From: Elysia marginata
Lineage: Eukaryota > Mollusca > Gastropoda > Plakobranchidae
Assembly: GCA_019649035.1 (NCBI GenBank)
Contig: BMAT01013602.1
Coordinates: 225,460-259,596 of the forward strand
DNA length: 34,137 nucleotides
Reading direction: 5' to 3'
Made by a program: the position numbers and the translations under genes. This document shows, piece after piece, positions 1-12,000 of this stretch. How positions within the stretch are numbered: position 1 is the stretch's first letter; the number at the start of each line of letters is the position of its first letter. Below the pieces are notes generated by a model. The model saw nothing but the letters and a program-made list of their open reading frames with translations. It was not told where the DNA came from and searched no databases.

Positions 1-1800
1 CGTAGACAGCGCGTGCGGAATGATTTAAGAACCTGGTGTAGCGGTGTTGTCGAGGAGCCTTCACAGACGAGAAAGCTCACAACACAGATGCCTTACGGTA
101 GACGTGGCGTCCGAGATGCATGCTCTGCCAGATATCATTCCATGTTAGGGATCTCTGGATTGCAGATTCCCAGTTCGCCCACTGGCTTTGCTGAGGTTGC
201 TGGATTGTCTTTAGGATTCTTCTTAAATCTTTCCATTGTCTGATCTCATTTATAATAATGTCTCTTTCCTGTTTGCCCTCTTTCTTTAACCACCATTAGG
301 CTGAGGATGACCCCAGCTCTTTGCAGTCAGTTTGAGTTTGGTCAGTTATGTACTTTAATCTTGAGGCAGTCTTTTACCTCGTATGGCTTCCGCTACTTTC
401 CATTTTCTGCCACTCTTTACAGATGGCTTGACGGTTTAGATATGGGTCAACAGAGTCTTCCAGCATTGTGACCAATATGGCTTTTCCACACTATATTTCT
501 CGAGAATCGATTTCATCGGAAGTATTTATTTTTCTTTGCGACAGTACATCGCCACATCTAAAAGACCTGGTGGAACCTCAAGCCTTTGCCTTGTGTATTT
601 ATTGATTTTGACTTCAATTGATTCTACTGTAGAGAAGCACATATCACAGACGAGGAGAGGCCACAGACGTTTAGGCATTAGTTTTGCGTGAATTGGAGGC
701 ACCACACCCTGAAGTCCGCATTTCATAATGGTCACTAGACCTTTAGAATCGAGCTCCACAATCATCATTTCGACTTCTCTTGTCGTAACTTTCATCAAAG
801 ACTTGTATAATCTTCAGAGGCTTTTCTCTGGTTCTTGGCTGACTATTGGAATTTGCTTCTCAGCTGTGAATGCCACTGTCACTTCTATTCTACTTTTCCT
901 TATTGACAAATTGCGGTTATAATTTGACAACAAATTCATTCTGCACTATGGCATTAAGGCGTCAAGATTTAGTTACATCCGCCATGTCTAATCTGCCTTC
1001 GAGCATAATTATCATTATTGTAGTTTTATGCACAGACGCTTTAAGAAGTGGCATTGAACATCCGTCGCCTAGATTGGCTGGACCTGCACTACCCTCTGCT
1101 GCCTCCAGTATATCACATGCAAAAAGCATTTCATATCAATGTCTACTTCCAGGTTGATCCATAGATCCAGTCACCAGTTGAGAACTTCATACGAAACCCG
1201 CTGAAGTAATCATCTAGCACCATATGTATGTCCTCTGGGACATGTCACATTCTGAGGGCTAAATGGGTCATTTCGTGTGGTTCTGTACTATACACATTCG
1301 CCAGGGATAAACATAGAACATCAAGGTTAATTTTCTCTGACTTGGCCCTTTGAATAACCTCCCAGATCATTGTTTTGTGATACAAGCAAACTGAAACTGT
1401 AGGAATGCAGCCCTTTTGACCAGGGGTTTTTATGTATCCATTTTCTTTCGGGCATTTTTTTAGACGTTGCCATGACTGAGAAGAATATTTTACCTTCCAC
1501 ATTTAGCAGTGATATTGGTCAAAACTGGTTGATTTTTTTTAATTCTTCTTTTAGAGGATACCACTACTTCTGCAATCATCCATTCTTAACTGATCTTGAT
1601 GTCGTTCCGTGCGCTTCGGAGGATTTTCATAGCCACTGCAGCACGCTCGGGCCTTTTGTGCAGTAGGAAAGGCACCCCATTGGGGCCTTGAGCAGACAGC
1701 TATCGCTTTATTAACCACTGCAACCATTTCTTGTAAGTTTGAATTTTAATTATTAAACTTAATTCCGGTGTCGGCTGGCTACCCAAGACCTTTAGTCTCT
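1..1800 (-). pseudogene. Decayed non-LTR retrotransposon reverse transcriptase, cut by window edge
   Basis: Translating the minus strand across several frames gives consecutive blocks of a LINE-type polyprotein in the right order. About 1750-1670 gives an alanine-rich stretch leading into GPNGVPF. About 1530-1470 gives NVEGKIFFSVMA. 1502-1245 gives ENGYIKTPGQKGCIP, MIWEVIQRAKSEKINLDV and LSLANVYSTEPHE. About 1240-1150 gives HVPEDIHMVLDDYFSGFRM and FSTGDW. About 870-530 gives a post-RT block with IVSQEPEKSL, LMPKRLWPLLVCDMCFST and VPPGLLDVAMYC. About 190-80 gives QQPQQSQWANWESAIQRSLT, and the left edge reads HQVLKSF. These blocks match, from memory, R2-like reverse transcriptases of marine invertebrates; the clade is uncertain. 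Many stops and frameshifts separate them. The motif A aspartate is serine (1305-1307) and the motif C Asp-Asp pair is His-Lys (1025-1030), so it cannot be active. The 5' limit near 1800 is approximate; the 3' end lies outside the window. Confidence 0.88.
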
Positions 1801-3129
1801 TCTAGCAGAAATTTTTGTTAAGATCCAATATGTCTTCTTCGCATTAAGTCAATAATTTGAATAATATCTCATTTTAAAGTAAGACGTTGCAAGACGTTTG
1901 TTATTCAATCGCAAAGTTTTAACTTATCTTGCATTTTATCAAATGATAAAAGACAATATAAATGTTGCTGTAACAAAAGGTCTTTTTGACAAAAATGTCA
2001 ACTTTATGTGCCGTTGTTATGTACTCAGGCAACATTTCATGATAGTAATGTAGAAAAAGTCTCATGAAACTCATTCTAATACACCTAGCAAATAAGAGTC
2101 GATTCATTCATGTTAAAACCAAAGTATGTGATACTTTCAAGACTTGCATCATCAGTATAAAGTTTTGCAATAAATTTCAGAATCACCCTTAACTCAAAAA
2201 TGTGACTTTTTTCGTGTCACATTCACTCGCCACAAATGGGTTTTGTGCTATGAATGTCGTGTTCTGTAAAAATCATTTTGTTCAAAATGTTGCATTTAGC
2301 CCATTACGTATTTCATACAAGATTATATATATATTATGACATAGTTTTAGTGTTGAAACATTTTATTTAGCCTCAAGGCCTGACGTAACACCACTGCCGG
2401 CTCGTCATATGGTCTTCTGTCGCAGGTACATGCAAGTTGAAGAAAGAAATATATTACCATTTTATACATTATAACATATGAAATGGCGTTGGAATTTTTC
2501 AAAATCTTGCTACAATCATCTAGTCCAAGAATAGATCAGGGATACCTATAAAAAATACCAGGCAAATAACATAGATTAAACGAAAAAGTTAGCTCAGCAA
2601 ATCTCACAGATGCCATGGCGTTTCTTTAAATATTGAACAATATTTCCTATTAATAAAAGAAAAGGAAACGAATTTCGAATCCCTGCTTTGAAAAATTAAA
2701 GACACTTCTGATTGCAAGTAAAAGAAACCGTTTTAAAATAAAACATAAAACGATCAAACAGTACCAATAGCTTTGGCATATTGATTTAACTAAGGTTATA
2801 TATATGTGCTGCTCTGTTGTTAAGGACGAATCATTTGGATCTTTTTTTCACATGCGGAAATAGCACGATAAAAATCCATTTTCAAATAAATGATGGGAGG
2901 AAGTCTTTATGGTTGAAGTTGACACGCTCTAAAACACATTGTTAGCTGATTCAAAGTACAATGATGCATTTATTGGAAAAAAATTGCTTGTTCCTAAAAT
3001 GAAAAAAAAACTTAAGTAAAAAGCAATTGGATACTTAGTATGATATTTGCATTTGGTCGGGATGGGCCTAGAGGCGTATGATCTATAATTAATGGAAACC
3101 TCTCACTGCTACAGAAGCATTGTCCATGA
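1801..3129. other. AT-rich stretch, no recognised feature
   Basis: Only short open frames occur here, all in AT-rich sequence with no family resemblance. A short alternating AT run lies at about 2323-2336. I see no tandem array, tRNA-like box or inverted repeat of note. Confidence 0.6.
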
Positions 3130-3453
3130 TACTCGAGTACAAAGAAACCACTAAACGCGCTAAACTGCTTCGGCTTCGTCCCTCATTGGTATGAGTACAC
3201 AGAAAGCGCGGGGTTAGCAACTTACAAAGGTCACTTTGGAGACCTGGTTGAAATGAACGAAAAAGCCCGCAAAATTTTTAAGCTAAACAGCGGTAGCAAT
3301 CTTTCTTTTATTTTTGTATTTTTGTGGGGTTTTATTTGTTTAGTTGTCGACAATACCACGGCTTTTATATTCATATGGTACCAGTTTTTTTGTAGTTTGC
3401 TCTATCCTTCGCCTTTGAAAATTTTAAGTATTTGTTTTCGCTGTCAGTCTTAA
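3130..3453 (+). other. Exon-like open frame, unidentified
   Basis: After a stop at 3127-3129 one frame stays open to 3453. The first half (about 3150-3292) is richer in G+C than its surroundings and encodes a mixed hydrophilic peptide with GFVPHWYEYTESAGLA and GDLVEMNEKARKIFKLN. From about 3295 the composition turns T-rich and the peptide becomes hydrophobic, as expected when reading on into non-coding DNA. A GT at 3293-3294 (GTAGCA) could be a splice donor, but I see no convincing acceptor upstream. I do not recognise the peptide. It may be one exon of a gene, a fragment of an old transposon, or chance. Confidence 0.2.
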
Positions 3454-4919
3454 TTCTACGCTCAGAAAATCACCACGGTCGCAGTTGTAACGATTAAGAA
3501 CAAAAACGTTTTGTGTATCATATTTTTAAAATTTAAATGACTTATTATTTGACTTAGTCTGAAACAAAGCTGGTTTTGTCAAACAGTGAACACGTAGAAT
3601 GCTTGGTGAAACTTTTCCTAATTTTGTATATTACAAGACCTTCTTTCTAAACCCAGAGACTGAGAGAGTCTTTGGTGGGCCATTCACTTCAGTTCAACGT
3701 AAACCAACATATTCTCTTCATAACTTCTGGTTGAATAAAGATGCCTAATGCTATCACCCGGTTAGAGGATACTATATTTAAAAGATACACACGAAGTTAA
3801 AGACATCAAAAAGTTTTGTCTTCGATGCCTTCACCTTCATTTATTTGATAAATATAGAAATAACAATTTAACAGGGGTAACGAAAAATTGCCCAACTCAA
3901 AGACAACGCTACGATAAGAGTTGATAATCGGATGACTCGCTGCCTCTCCTCACGATTCTGTAAACATCTGGTTGGTCAGCACGTCTTCTAACCTAATCTC
4001 GAGACACAGGCCACTGCACTAGACGTCCCTCGCCACCAGGAGGGAGGCGGAGACCAAAACCTTTCTCCCGAGGGTCTAATTTAGAGTAAAGCTCGTGGGT
4101 ATCTCTTAGAAAAACTGTTTCAGCAAAAGAGAAATGCAGTTTATGAACTCGCGTCTTTTTAAGGCATTTATATGTATGCAAGTGAAGTTAAGAAATTCTA
4201 TATACTAAGGTTATTTGTGTCTGTGTCTAGCTTTCCCAGCCATAAATCTTACCAATTAATACAAATTTTCATGGACATTAATAATTTCATGTTCATAAAG
4301 TAGATTTCTACGTATTTAATGAGTAAAAGAAGCTTGTTGAGGTCGATGCAGTACAAGTATAAGCATACAAATTCCTAATGTCTATGTGTGTATCTCTCTC
4401 TTTCCATATTTCTCTGTATTAGTCTATGAATACATATCTTATTCATTTAAATACCATGCTCTTGGCAATGAATATTAGAAGAAAAGCTTGCAACTATTCA
4501 ATTATAACACTGCTATCATTAGTCTTGTCCGGGAACGGGATGAGGTGTAGTTCTCATAACTCATTTCAATTGTTAGAGTGAGCGTGTGAGAGCGAGGAGT
4601 TAAAGCATGCGGTGTTCCGTTTCTTTCGGCAGCCATTATTTATTATATTAAAAAGGATGATGTTAATGAATTTTTAAATTATGGTTTTCCGTAACAAAAT
4701 GTGTCCTTTGATTTTTACTAGCTACGGATCATTAAAGTTCCGATGGCACCTAAATGGTTATGAATCTGTAGAAATCGATCTGAGACTCAAATGGTTTAGT
4801 ATTGGGAGCTTTTCATTGTTCAAACTAATATAAGAGGTTTTGAAAACAACATCGTATCCCTCGATAACCTGAGCCTAACGGGCTGTGCAACTCTGCTTCA
4901 TGCAAACCAAACACATTAA
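3454..4919. other. No recognised feature
   Basis: Mostly AT-rich. A slightly G+C-richer patch at about 3935-4075 and another at about 4540-4635 give no recognisable peptide or repeat. A frame on the minus strand at 3993-4181 is too short and unconserved in look to call. Confidence 0.5.
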
Positions 4920-5525
4920 CGAATAGATGGAAGAAATAAAGTGCTGATTCGATATTGTCGTATCGAATGAGTGGAGAATAAATAAAGTACTCTACCGGAA
5001 CTGCTGCGTCGAATTAATGGAGAAGTACAAACAATACTTCTGATATTGCGGCGTCATAAACATAGAGAAGAAGTACAGTACTTCTGATATTGTGTTGTCG
5101 AAGAGAATATAAACAGTACTTCTGATATTGCGCTGTCGAAGAGAATTACAGTACTTCTGATATTGCGTTGTCGAAGAGAATTACACTACTTCTTATATTG
5201 CGTTGTCGAAGAGAATTACAGTACTTCTGATATTACGGTGTCAAAGAGAATTACAGTACTTCTGATATTGCGGTGTCGAAGAGAATTAAGTACTTCTGAT
5301 ATTGCGGTGTCGAAGAGAATTACAGTACTTCTGAAATTGCGGTGTCGGATTAGTGGAGAAGAAGTAAAGTGCTGATCGGGTATTGTGGTGAAAATTTAAT
5401 TGAGAAGTTGTCAAGTACTGGTTACATATCGCGAGAAGAAGTAAAGTACAGTTACCTATCCTGTATTGTGGTGTTGAATTAAAAGAGAAGAAGTTTAGTA
5501 CACTTGTACTGATCCAATATCGCAC
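4920..5525. repeat. Minisatellite, 35-bp unit
   Basis: The clean core is 5126-5334, six units beginning at 5126, 5161, 5196, 5231, 5266 and 5300. All are 35 bp except the fifth (34 bp, one base lost from TTACAGTACT). The unit contains GTCGAAGAGAATTACAGTAC followed by TTCTGATATTG. Degenerate versions with extra bases (GAGAAGAAGTAAAGTAC variants) flank the core on both sides, back to about 4920 and on to about 5525, so the core is a recent homogenised expansion inside an older array. The period is not a multiple of three, and the open frames across it (5163-5375 plus, 5286-5597 minus) are by-products. Confidence 0.93.
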
Positions 5526-6589
5526 TTTTTTTGTTTGGTCGCCTAAGAATAAAATAAGCTTAGATGCGCTACTGGGCGGATTCCAGTATCCCGTCACTAA
5601 GCTATTGTATAATTTAATCCTAATTCGTTTTTACAGGACGGCAAGGTGAACTCACTTATTTACATCTACTAGCTCACGCGCGTCTGGTTCACTTTCCTCT
5701 CTATTACTTCTTTCAAAGCAGTAAACGGAGCTTAAGGCCTTCTTTGATTCGGCTCATTTTTGTGTTGATCGCTCACATTAATAGTTGCCATTTTTTTTAC
5801 AGTTTTTGAAAAAAATTTAAAACAATTCCAAGAAATAATATTTTTTTCAAGTATCTTGAATTTAGAACCGTTTGATTATTTCAGTATTATTCGTTTTCAA
5901 AAATTCAAGGGGGAAAACAAACCAGTTTTAAGCGAGTAACAACCGGTTTACTTCTCTCCGTGATCCGGATTGTTGAATGCTGTGTTCTGCTGGTGCTAAT
6001 CACCGCTTTGCGTGGCTCTTCTTGGCGTATTTTAACAGCATTATTTTATCTGACAAGAAATCGAAAAGGCTCAACCGATTCTATTTTTGTAAGAGCTTAA
6101 ATCAAGATCATTGAGATTAAAGATTCGCAAGAACATGTATCGATAAAAGGAACAACAAAAAATGGCAACAAATGGAGAATAAGGTGTAAAAAGAAAGAAT
6201 CGATGGTGCATTTTCGTGTTTCGGCCGCATTTTTTGTTAGCTCATTTTTTACCACCATCTTAGTTTTTTAACAGGTCATTATAATATGCCCATGCTTTTT
6301 TCAATATTTTTGTCGATAATTTTCATATAAAAAATCGACAAATAATTTTGGGCCTAACAAAAAAATGAGCATAAATTTTAACGTTGAATTCATCAAACGA
6401 AAATGTCTTTTTATAGATAACTTTACAATAAAACTTAATGACTAGTATTTTTGTGTATCGTAGAGGATTTTTTTCATAAAATAATTACAGTATGGTGGTA
6501 GCTGTAGTTGATAAATTGATATTAAATAAGTTGAACCGCCAACTACGTATAGTCCACTGATTCATTTTCTATTGGGACAAACAAAACGG
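5526..6589. other. AT-rich stretch, no recognised feature
   Basis: Several homopolymer A and T runs and no open frame worth calling. A modestly G+C-richer patch at 5940-6030 carries nothing I can identify. Confidence 0.55.
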
Positions 6590-6667
6590 GCAGTTTTGAT
6601 GTTGGGGTTCGTTTAATCGGTAAGAGGTTTGACCGCTACTCGAGATGTCCCGGGTTCCGTCCCCACT
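6590..6667 (+). repeat. tRNA-like segment, possible SINE head
   Basis: TTTAATCGGTAAGAG (6611-6625) resembles a tRNA D-arm/A box, and CGGGTTCCGTCCCC (6651-6664) resembles a T-arm/B box, with one change in the central GTTC-GA. The spacing of about 30-35 bases fits an internal RNA polymerase III promoter. I cannot fold a clean cloverleaf: the acceptor and anticodon stems are not convincing, so a working tRNA gene is unlikely. A tRNA-derived SINE fragment is the best reading, but no matching target-site duplication or tail was found. Confidence 0.35.
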
Positions 6668-6990
6668 TATGGCAGTTTTTACCCTGCTCGCCTGTGCCCA
6701 TCTAGCATTTATTGCATCAGCGAAACTAAAAGCGGCAAGGAAACCGTGGAAAATAATCTTACTATATAGTGTGTTGAGTAACACTAAAACTCTACTGCTT
6801 CATCCCTGCAGCCTGACGCTCGTATCGAGTACGGAACTAACAACTTTACTTTTAGTTTTCTCCACCACAGACACACGTAGCTTCTTTGATAAGAGGAATC
6901 TAACCTTATGGCCTGGATGTCCCCCGAGATAAATGTTACGATAGTTGTAAGAGCGATGTCCAGATAACTGTTTTGATAATAGATTTTATG
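6668..6990. other. Uncharacterised stretch after tRNA-like segment
   Basis: Overlapping open frames run on both strands (6645-6932 plus, 6784-7092 minus) without recognisable motifs. Composition is moderately G+C-richer than the regions on either side. It could be the body of the element begun by the tRNA-like segment. Confidence 0.3.
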
Positions 6991-7027
6991 CGCTATGGGT
7001 TCGCTCAGGAGGACGAAGTCCATAGCG
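6991..7027. other. Stem-loop (CGCTATGG / CCATAGCG)
   Basis: CGCTATGG at 6991-6998 pairs with CCATAGCG at 7020-7027. Inside it TTCG (7000-7003) pairs with CGAA (7014-7017), giving a 12-bp stem with a small bulge and a 10-nt loop, CTCAGGAGGA. It lies in the same moderately G+C-rich block as the tRNA-like segment. Function is unknown; it may be part of a foldback element or structured RNA. Confidence 0.6.
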
Positions 7028-7461
7028 GAGGAAATCCAACATGGCTGATGGACTAACCGGGCCCATGAGCCAGTCGTATTTTGTAAAACCAACGTTACCT
7101 ATGGGTGTTGTTACGTCATACGTTATCATCGTCCGGGCGCAAGGTCCCTAATATGAAGGCCCATTCGAGCTGGCTTCTTAACACTGTGATGTAAAAGAAT
7201 AAAATAATCAAAATAGTGACATATTTAGATTTTAGGAAAAGGGTATATTTACGCAGTGTGTTTGTGGAACTCTAGCGAAACATAATGATCGTAATTTTGT
7301 CACTGCGGTAGTTAAAAAATTGTATTTGAAGTACCAAACCATCTTCATGGAACTAAGAGGATAAATTTCGCTTTAGATTTTTTATACTAAAAATGGGTAA
7401 AAGATAAAAGCTTGCTCAAACCAGCAAAATGGGCAGTGTCGCTTCGAGAAAGTCAGAAAAA

Positions 7462-7478
7462 GGCACGCGCTTCGTGCC
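7462..7478. other. Short perfect hairpin
   Basis: GGCACG (7462-7467) pairs with CGTGCC (7473-7478) around a 5-nt loop CGCTT. There is no T-tract after it, and nothing links it to a gene. Confidence 0.5.
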
Positions 7479-7955
7479 GGTCTTACGAAATGGCTCATCT
7501 TGTGTTATAAGGCCTGCTTGCTCAGCAGTGCACGGAACAGTGTTTTAAAAAAATCTGGTATCTTCTCTCACTATGATAGGTTTTTTCAATATTTTATTTC
7601 TCTGTTCCATTATTTTGGAAGCTTTGTGTTACCGTGGGAAATGGAAAAAAAATATGGGCCTTTTGGCAAATCCGTGTTTTCGCTCTCAAGTAACAATGAT
7701 CTTTGGTACAGTTATGTCACGCTTCGCATTTTTAAATCACTCAGAAATACAGAGAGCACAGATACTGGTATCTTTGATGCTGATCCAGATTGCTCATGGC
7801 AAGTTTACTCTAGAGTAGCCACTCGTCCTTTCGCACCCGCTACATTTTGATTGTGCACATGTACTGGTCTAGCTGGGTCGCTCTTTCTGAATGGTGTGTT
7901 AGGTTTTAGAATGTGTGCATTCTTCTACGTTGGTCACTTGTCCTTGTTGAATCAC
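7479..7955. other. No recognised gene; decayed repeat units at the right end
   Basis: An open frame at 7500-7850 (116 codons) has no recognisable domain and ends just before the minisatellite. From about 7860 on, phrases such as CTAGCTGGGTCGC and TTGGTCACTTG look like badly decayed units of the following array. Confidence 0.4.
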
Positions 7956-8885
7956 TAGGTCTTGATGATGCCCCTGTTGTTGTTGACCCAGATAGGTCTT
8001 GATGATGCCCCTGTTATTGATGACCCAGTTAGGTCTCGAAGATGCCCCTGTTATTTATGACGCAGTTAGGTCTTGATGATGCCCCTGCTATTGATGACCT
8101 AGTTAGGTCTTGATGATGCCCCTGTCATTGATGACTCAGTTAGGTATTGATGATGCCTCTGTTATAGTTGACCGGCTAGATCTTGATGTTGCGTCTGTTA
8201 TTGTTGACTGGCTAGATCTTGATGTTGCGTCTGTTATTGTTCACCAGCTAGTCTATCTTGATGTTAATGTTGCGTCTGTTATTGTTGACCGGCTAGATAT
8301 TGATGTTGCTTCTGTTATTGTTCACCAGCTAGTCTATCTTGATGTTAATGATGCGTCTGTTATTGTTGACCAGCTAGATATTGATGATGCGTCTGTTATT
8401 GTTGACCAGCTAGATATTGATGATGCGTCTGTTATTGTTGACCGGCTAGATATTGATGTTACGTCTGTTATTGTTGACCGGCTAGATATTGATATTGCGT
8501 CTGTATTGTTGAACGGCTAAATATTGATGTTGCGTCTGTTATTGTTGACCGGTTAGATCTTGATGTTGCTTCTGTTATTGTTCACCAGCTACTCTATCTT
8601 GATGTTGCGTCTGTTATTGTTGACCGGCTAGATATTGATGCTGCTTCTGTTATTGTTCACCAGCTAGCCTATCTTGATGTTGCGTCTGTTATTGTTGACC
8701 GGCTAGATATTGATGTTGCTTTTGTTATTGTTCACCAGCTAATCTATCTTGATGTTGCGTCTATTATTGTTGACCGGCTAGATCTTGATATCGCGTCTAT
8801 TGCTGTTGATCCGTTAGATCTTGATTGTGCTTCTGTTTTTGTTCACCCTCTAGATCGTTATGTTGCGACTGTTTTGTTCACACTC
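7956..8885. repeat. Minisatellite, 36/37-bp units with dimer structure
   Basis: There are 25 units in register, each starting TAG/TAA. The first five (from 7956, 7993, 8030, 8067, 8104) are 37 bp and contain GATGATGCCCCTG. From 8141 on the unit is 36 bp and contains GATGTTGCGTCTGTTATTG. Variant units of 45 bp start at 8249 and 8330, of 39 bp at 8590, 8665 and 8740, and of 35 bp at 8483 and 8851. Each 45- or 39-bp unit follows a 36-bp unit ending TTCACCAGC, making five dimers. Because 36 is a multiple of three, the frame 8110-8520 stays open and encodes a 12-residue repeat (ASVIVDRLDIDV). It closes at the TAA at 8518 when a 35-bp unit shifts the frame. The 37-bp units are not frame-preserving, so the open frame is probably accidental. 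Confidence 0.96.
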
Positions 8886-9040
8886 TAGATTTGGTGGTTC
8901 GCCCTTTTTAGTTGAACAATACGTGTTAGCAATGCATCTTTTCTTGTTGACCTACTAGAATTTGGTGGTACACTTCTTATTGAGTTTCTTCCTCTTCAGA
9001 TTTACTTGGTCTTGATAATGTGTTTCTTGTACTGACATAC
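8886..9040. repeat. Decayed fringe of the 36-bp array
   Basis: Recurring TAGATTTGGTGGT, CTAGAATTTGGTGGTAC and TTGGTCTTGATAATG with similar spacing look like diverged units beyond the clean array. The boundary is approximate. Confidence 0.5.
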
Positions 9041-12000
9041 CAATTCTTGCTGATATTCATGCTGTGTCTGTTTTCTGATTACTGTTGCAACAAACAGGAC
9101 TGGATATGCTTTCATTGTGTGAGATTCTGTCATTGACGATTTTAAACTAGCTTTAAAGAAAGCAATTTAATATTCATAACCATCTTTAAGCGTGAAAAAC
9201 ATTTTACTGCCGATTATTGTACAAACTCGTTGCAATTTATTATCAATATTAACAGAAAAAAAGATATGCATTTTTTGTGTTTTTACAATCACAACAACTT
9301 TCAACATCTGTTTTACCACCCTTCTAAACGAGTCGCTTTTATCATTTAGAAATAGCGCGACCTTTATACTTTTAAAATCTGACTTTTTTATTCTAAATGT
9401 TAAAAACGACGTAAAGTTATCGACATTTTGCGGAAGGTGTTTGAAATTTTGTTTGAATTTCTATTAAAAAATATAGGCTACTTTCGAAAATTTTTTTCTG
9501 ATATAAAAGTTTCCGACAATGCACAAATTTTGACGAACAATCGCGAAACAACTGTACATTGATAATGTAACGCAAATGATCTCCTCTTTTTATGAGCTTT
9601 TCCAACGATTTGTGAGATTAAGTGTTGATTTTCTCTAGAACCATATAGAGTTCATTTCCCTAACAAAATAAAATAACTCTTTCGGTTTTTTTTTTCTCAT
9701 AAAATTTTTAGATATTATATATAAGGTTGAGTTGAAGCCTGTCCTTCAACTGTTCGCTATATTTACCCTGATACTGCAACTATTTTATGTCTAACAGTGC
9801 GCCAAGGCCTATAGATTGTATCCAGTGTGGCAGCAGCTTGGCGATCGATTTACAATCAATAAATTTTTCTTCGTGTTCTTTATTTTTTAAAAAACAAAGA
9901 AAAATTATTAGCGTCCTTCTTTGATTGATGGAGCACTGTACAATCCTATTCTGGGCAATCAGCTAGAGATCTTTAGCTATTTGAAATCAGCCTGAGGGAT
10001 TCGCTCTTTGGTTCATTGTTTCCGTATAGAGATGAATAAGATAGAACTTTTAAATATTTTTTTTAAAAGTAGTCATTTTGCTTTATATGGAAAAAATCAA
10101 CGCAAAACTTAAAAGAACAAAGTCATAAATAACGTATTGAAAAAAATTTGAGAAGTTCTGTAAAATCGATCGAAAAAAACAACTATTTGCATTAATTTTT
10201 GTTATTGTGTGTGACATGTAAAACAATATGTTCTTGAAAATATCTATTGTTGTGAATTTCGAAAGAGGCAACTTTGCCATGCTTCATTTCTGTTTGCTTT
10301 TGATGTGGCCCGTCGTCGACTTTCTTCGACTCTCGTAGGCCCAGAAGATCTGAAGTAGACGTAATTGCTGCAATCGTTTGTGAAAAAAATGTTCGTTGGT
10401 AAAGATATTTTAGATCTAGCTATTTTAAGATATGGATCACTAGATCTATTATGTCCTTTGGGATTTTATTATTCATCATAGTTGTTAACAACTGAATATT
10501 TCCATTTTCTTTTCCAACAAAAGTGAATATCCTCTTTACAACAAAAATCTTCAAACAGGGGCAGCCAACTAACGGGTTTATTCCCAATTGCTGGAATGTC
10601 AAACCCACATTTCTCTTATTTTACTGATGTTCCCAACACAATTTTTTTTGTCAAAAATCATAAAAGATAAATTTAATTTTATCATAAGTTCTTTTGTGTT
10701 GGTTTTTATTTTACACTTTTTAAGCTAAAGCCAGACAGTTCCAATCATAAACCTTCCACGCAAATAATGCACTTGCATATTCTTTTCCTCCTATAGTACG
10801 GAATTAAAAGTGCATGTCTTGCCTTTACGTTAAGCCTGTTTGTCATAGCCATACAGGCAGATTCAATGACTCACATATTCTTGTATTTGCACAGCGCATT
10901 AAGTTTTATTTTTTTTTGCAAATCCTTTTTCAAATGTCCCATATACGAAAAAAAAATGTTTTTCTTTTGCTTATCAAAGCTTTGTTGCTTTCTTTTATGT
11001 TCCCTTTTCTTTCATTTTGAGAAGTAGGCAAAGACACAACAAACATAAACAGCTAACTCAGTGCTGTTAGATATTTTCACATGTAAGCATTTTGCTCGGA
11101 AAAAAGATAATTATAAAGTCTTTCAATTTCAAGAAGTACTCTTAGATAACGTTTCATTTACTTTTGTTCTTTGTTTCTTCAAGGAACAATTTCATTTCTC
11201 TATGTATTGATTTTGATTTAAGTAATTTATATCAAGTTTGGTGTTGCGGGTTTATAACACGAATCATTTGGCCCTATGCTGCAGTTTTATCTCGCGGTTT
11301 TGGTTTCCTTGGTCTTTTAAGACAGTTTTTCCTCAAAATATAAAATGATATTCACCCCAACGCGAGATTTCATTATGAGAAATTGAAATTACAATTAAGT
11401 TTTCTTTTGATCTTTATCAAGCATTAATATTTTTCAGACGTAAACGTCAATAAACTTGGTTTTAAAATTATTATGATTGTGTTTATTTCGCTTATAGGCT
11501 ATTCAATTGCCATGGCTGACTTTTTTCATCTTTCATGTTTTTGTGAAACTAGGAATGTCTTTGTTCGCTAACAGTGTGTCTAGCCGTAATTCAGGTCACC
11601 TTTATACTACAAACGGCGTCGTGGTTTGTTTTTTGCTTTACCTTTTCTTAAATAAAAGAATAATTATCGTTTTGCACCAATTCACTCTGCAAGTTGAATC
11701 AACGAAAGTTTCAGATCAAAGGAACCAATAAATATTTAGTTCGAATCTTTAGGTTTGATGTTTCTCTGTTCGGGTTTTTTCGACAAATGCATCTAAAATC
11801 TGTAGACTTGCAATTTTGTATTGATGGGAAACAGAGGACCAGGGCCAGTTGTGTATCTTTCTCCGGTGCCAATCTCTTCAATACAAGCAGCTGCTGCTCA
11901 ATTGTTTGACTGTATCGTTAATTGAATAGCTTAATATGATTGAATGTCATCAAAGCCTAGTTCGACATTCGAAGTTAAGTTAAATAAGTCTCACAATACG

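Noticed and set aside
1..1800. A functional gene made of the several open frames at the left edge
   Set aside because: The frames on the plus strand are shadows, and the minus-strand blocks are broken by many stops and frameshifts with catalytic residues replaced.
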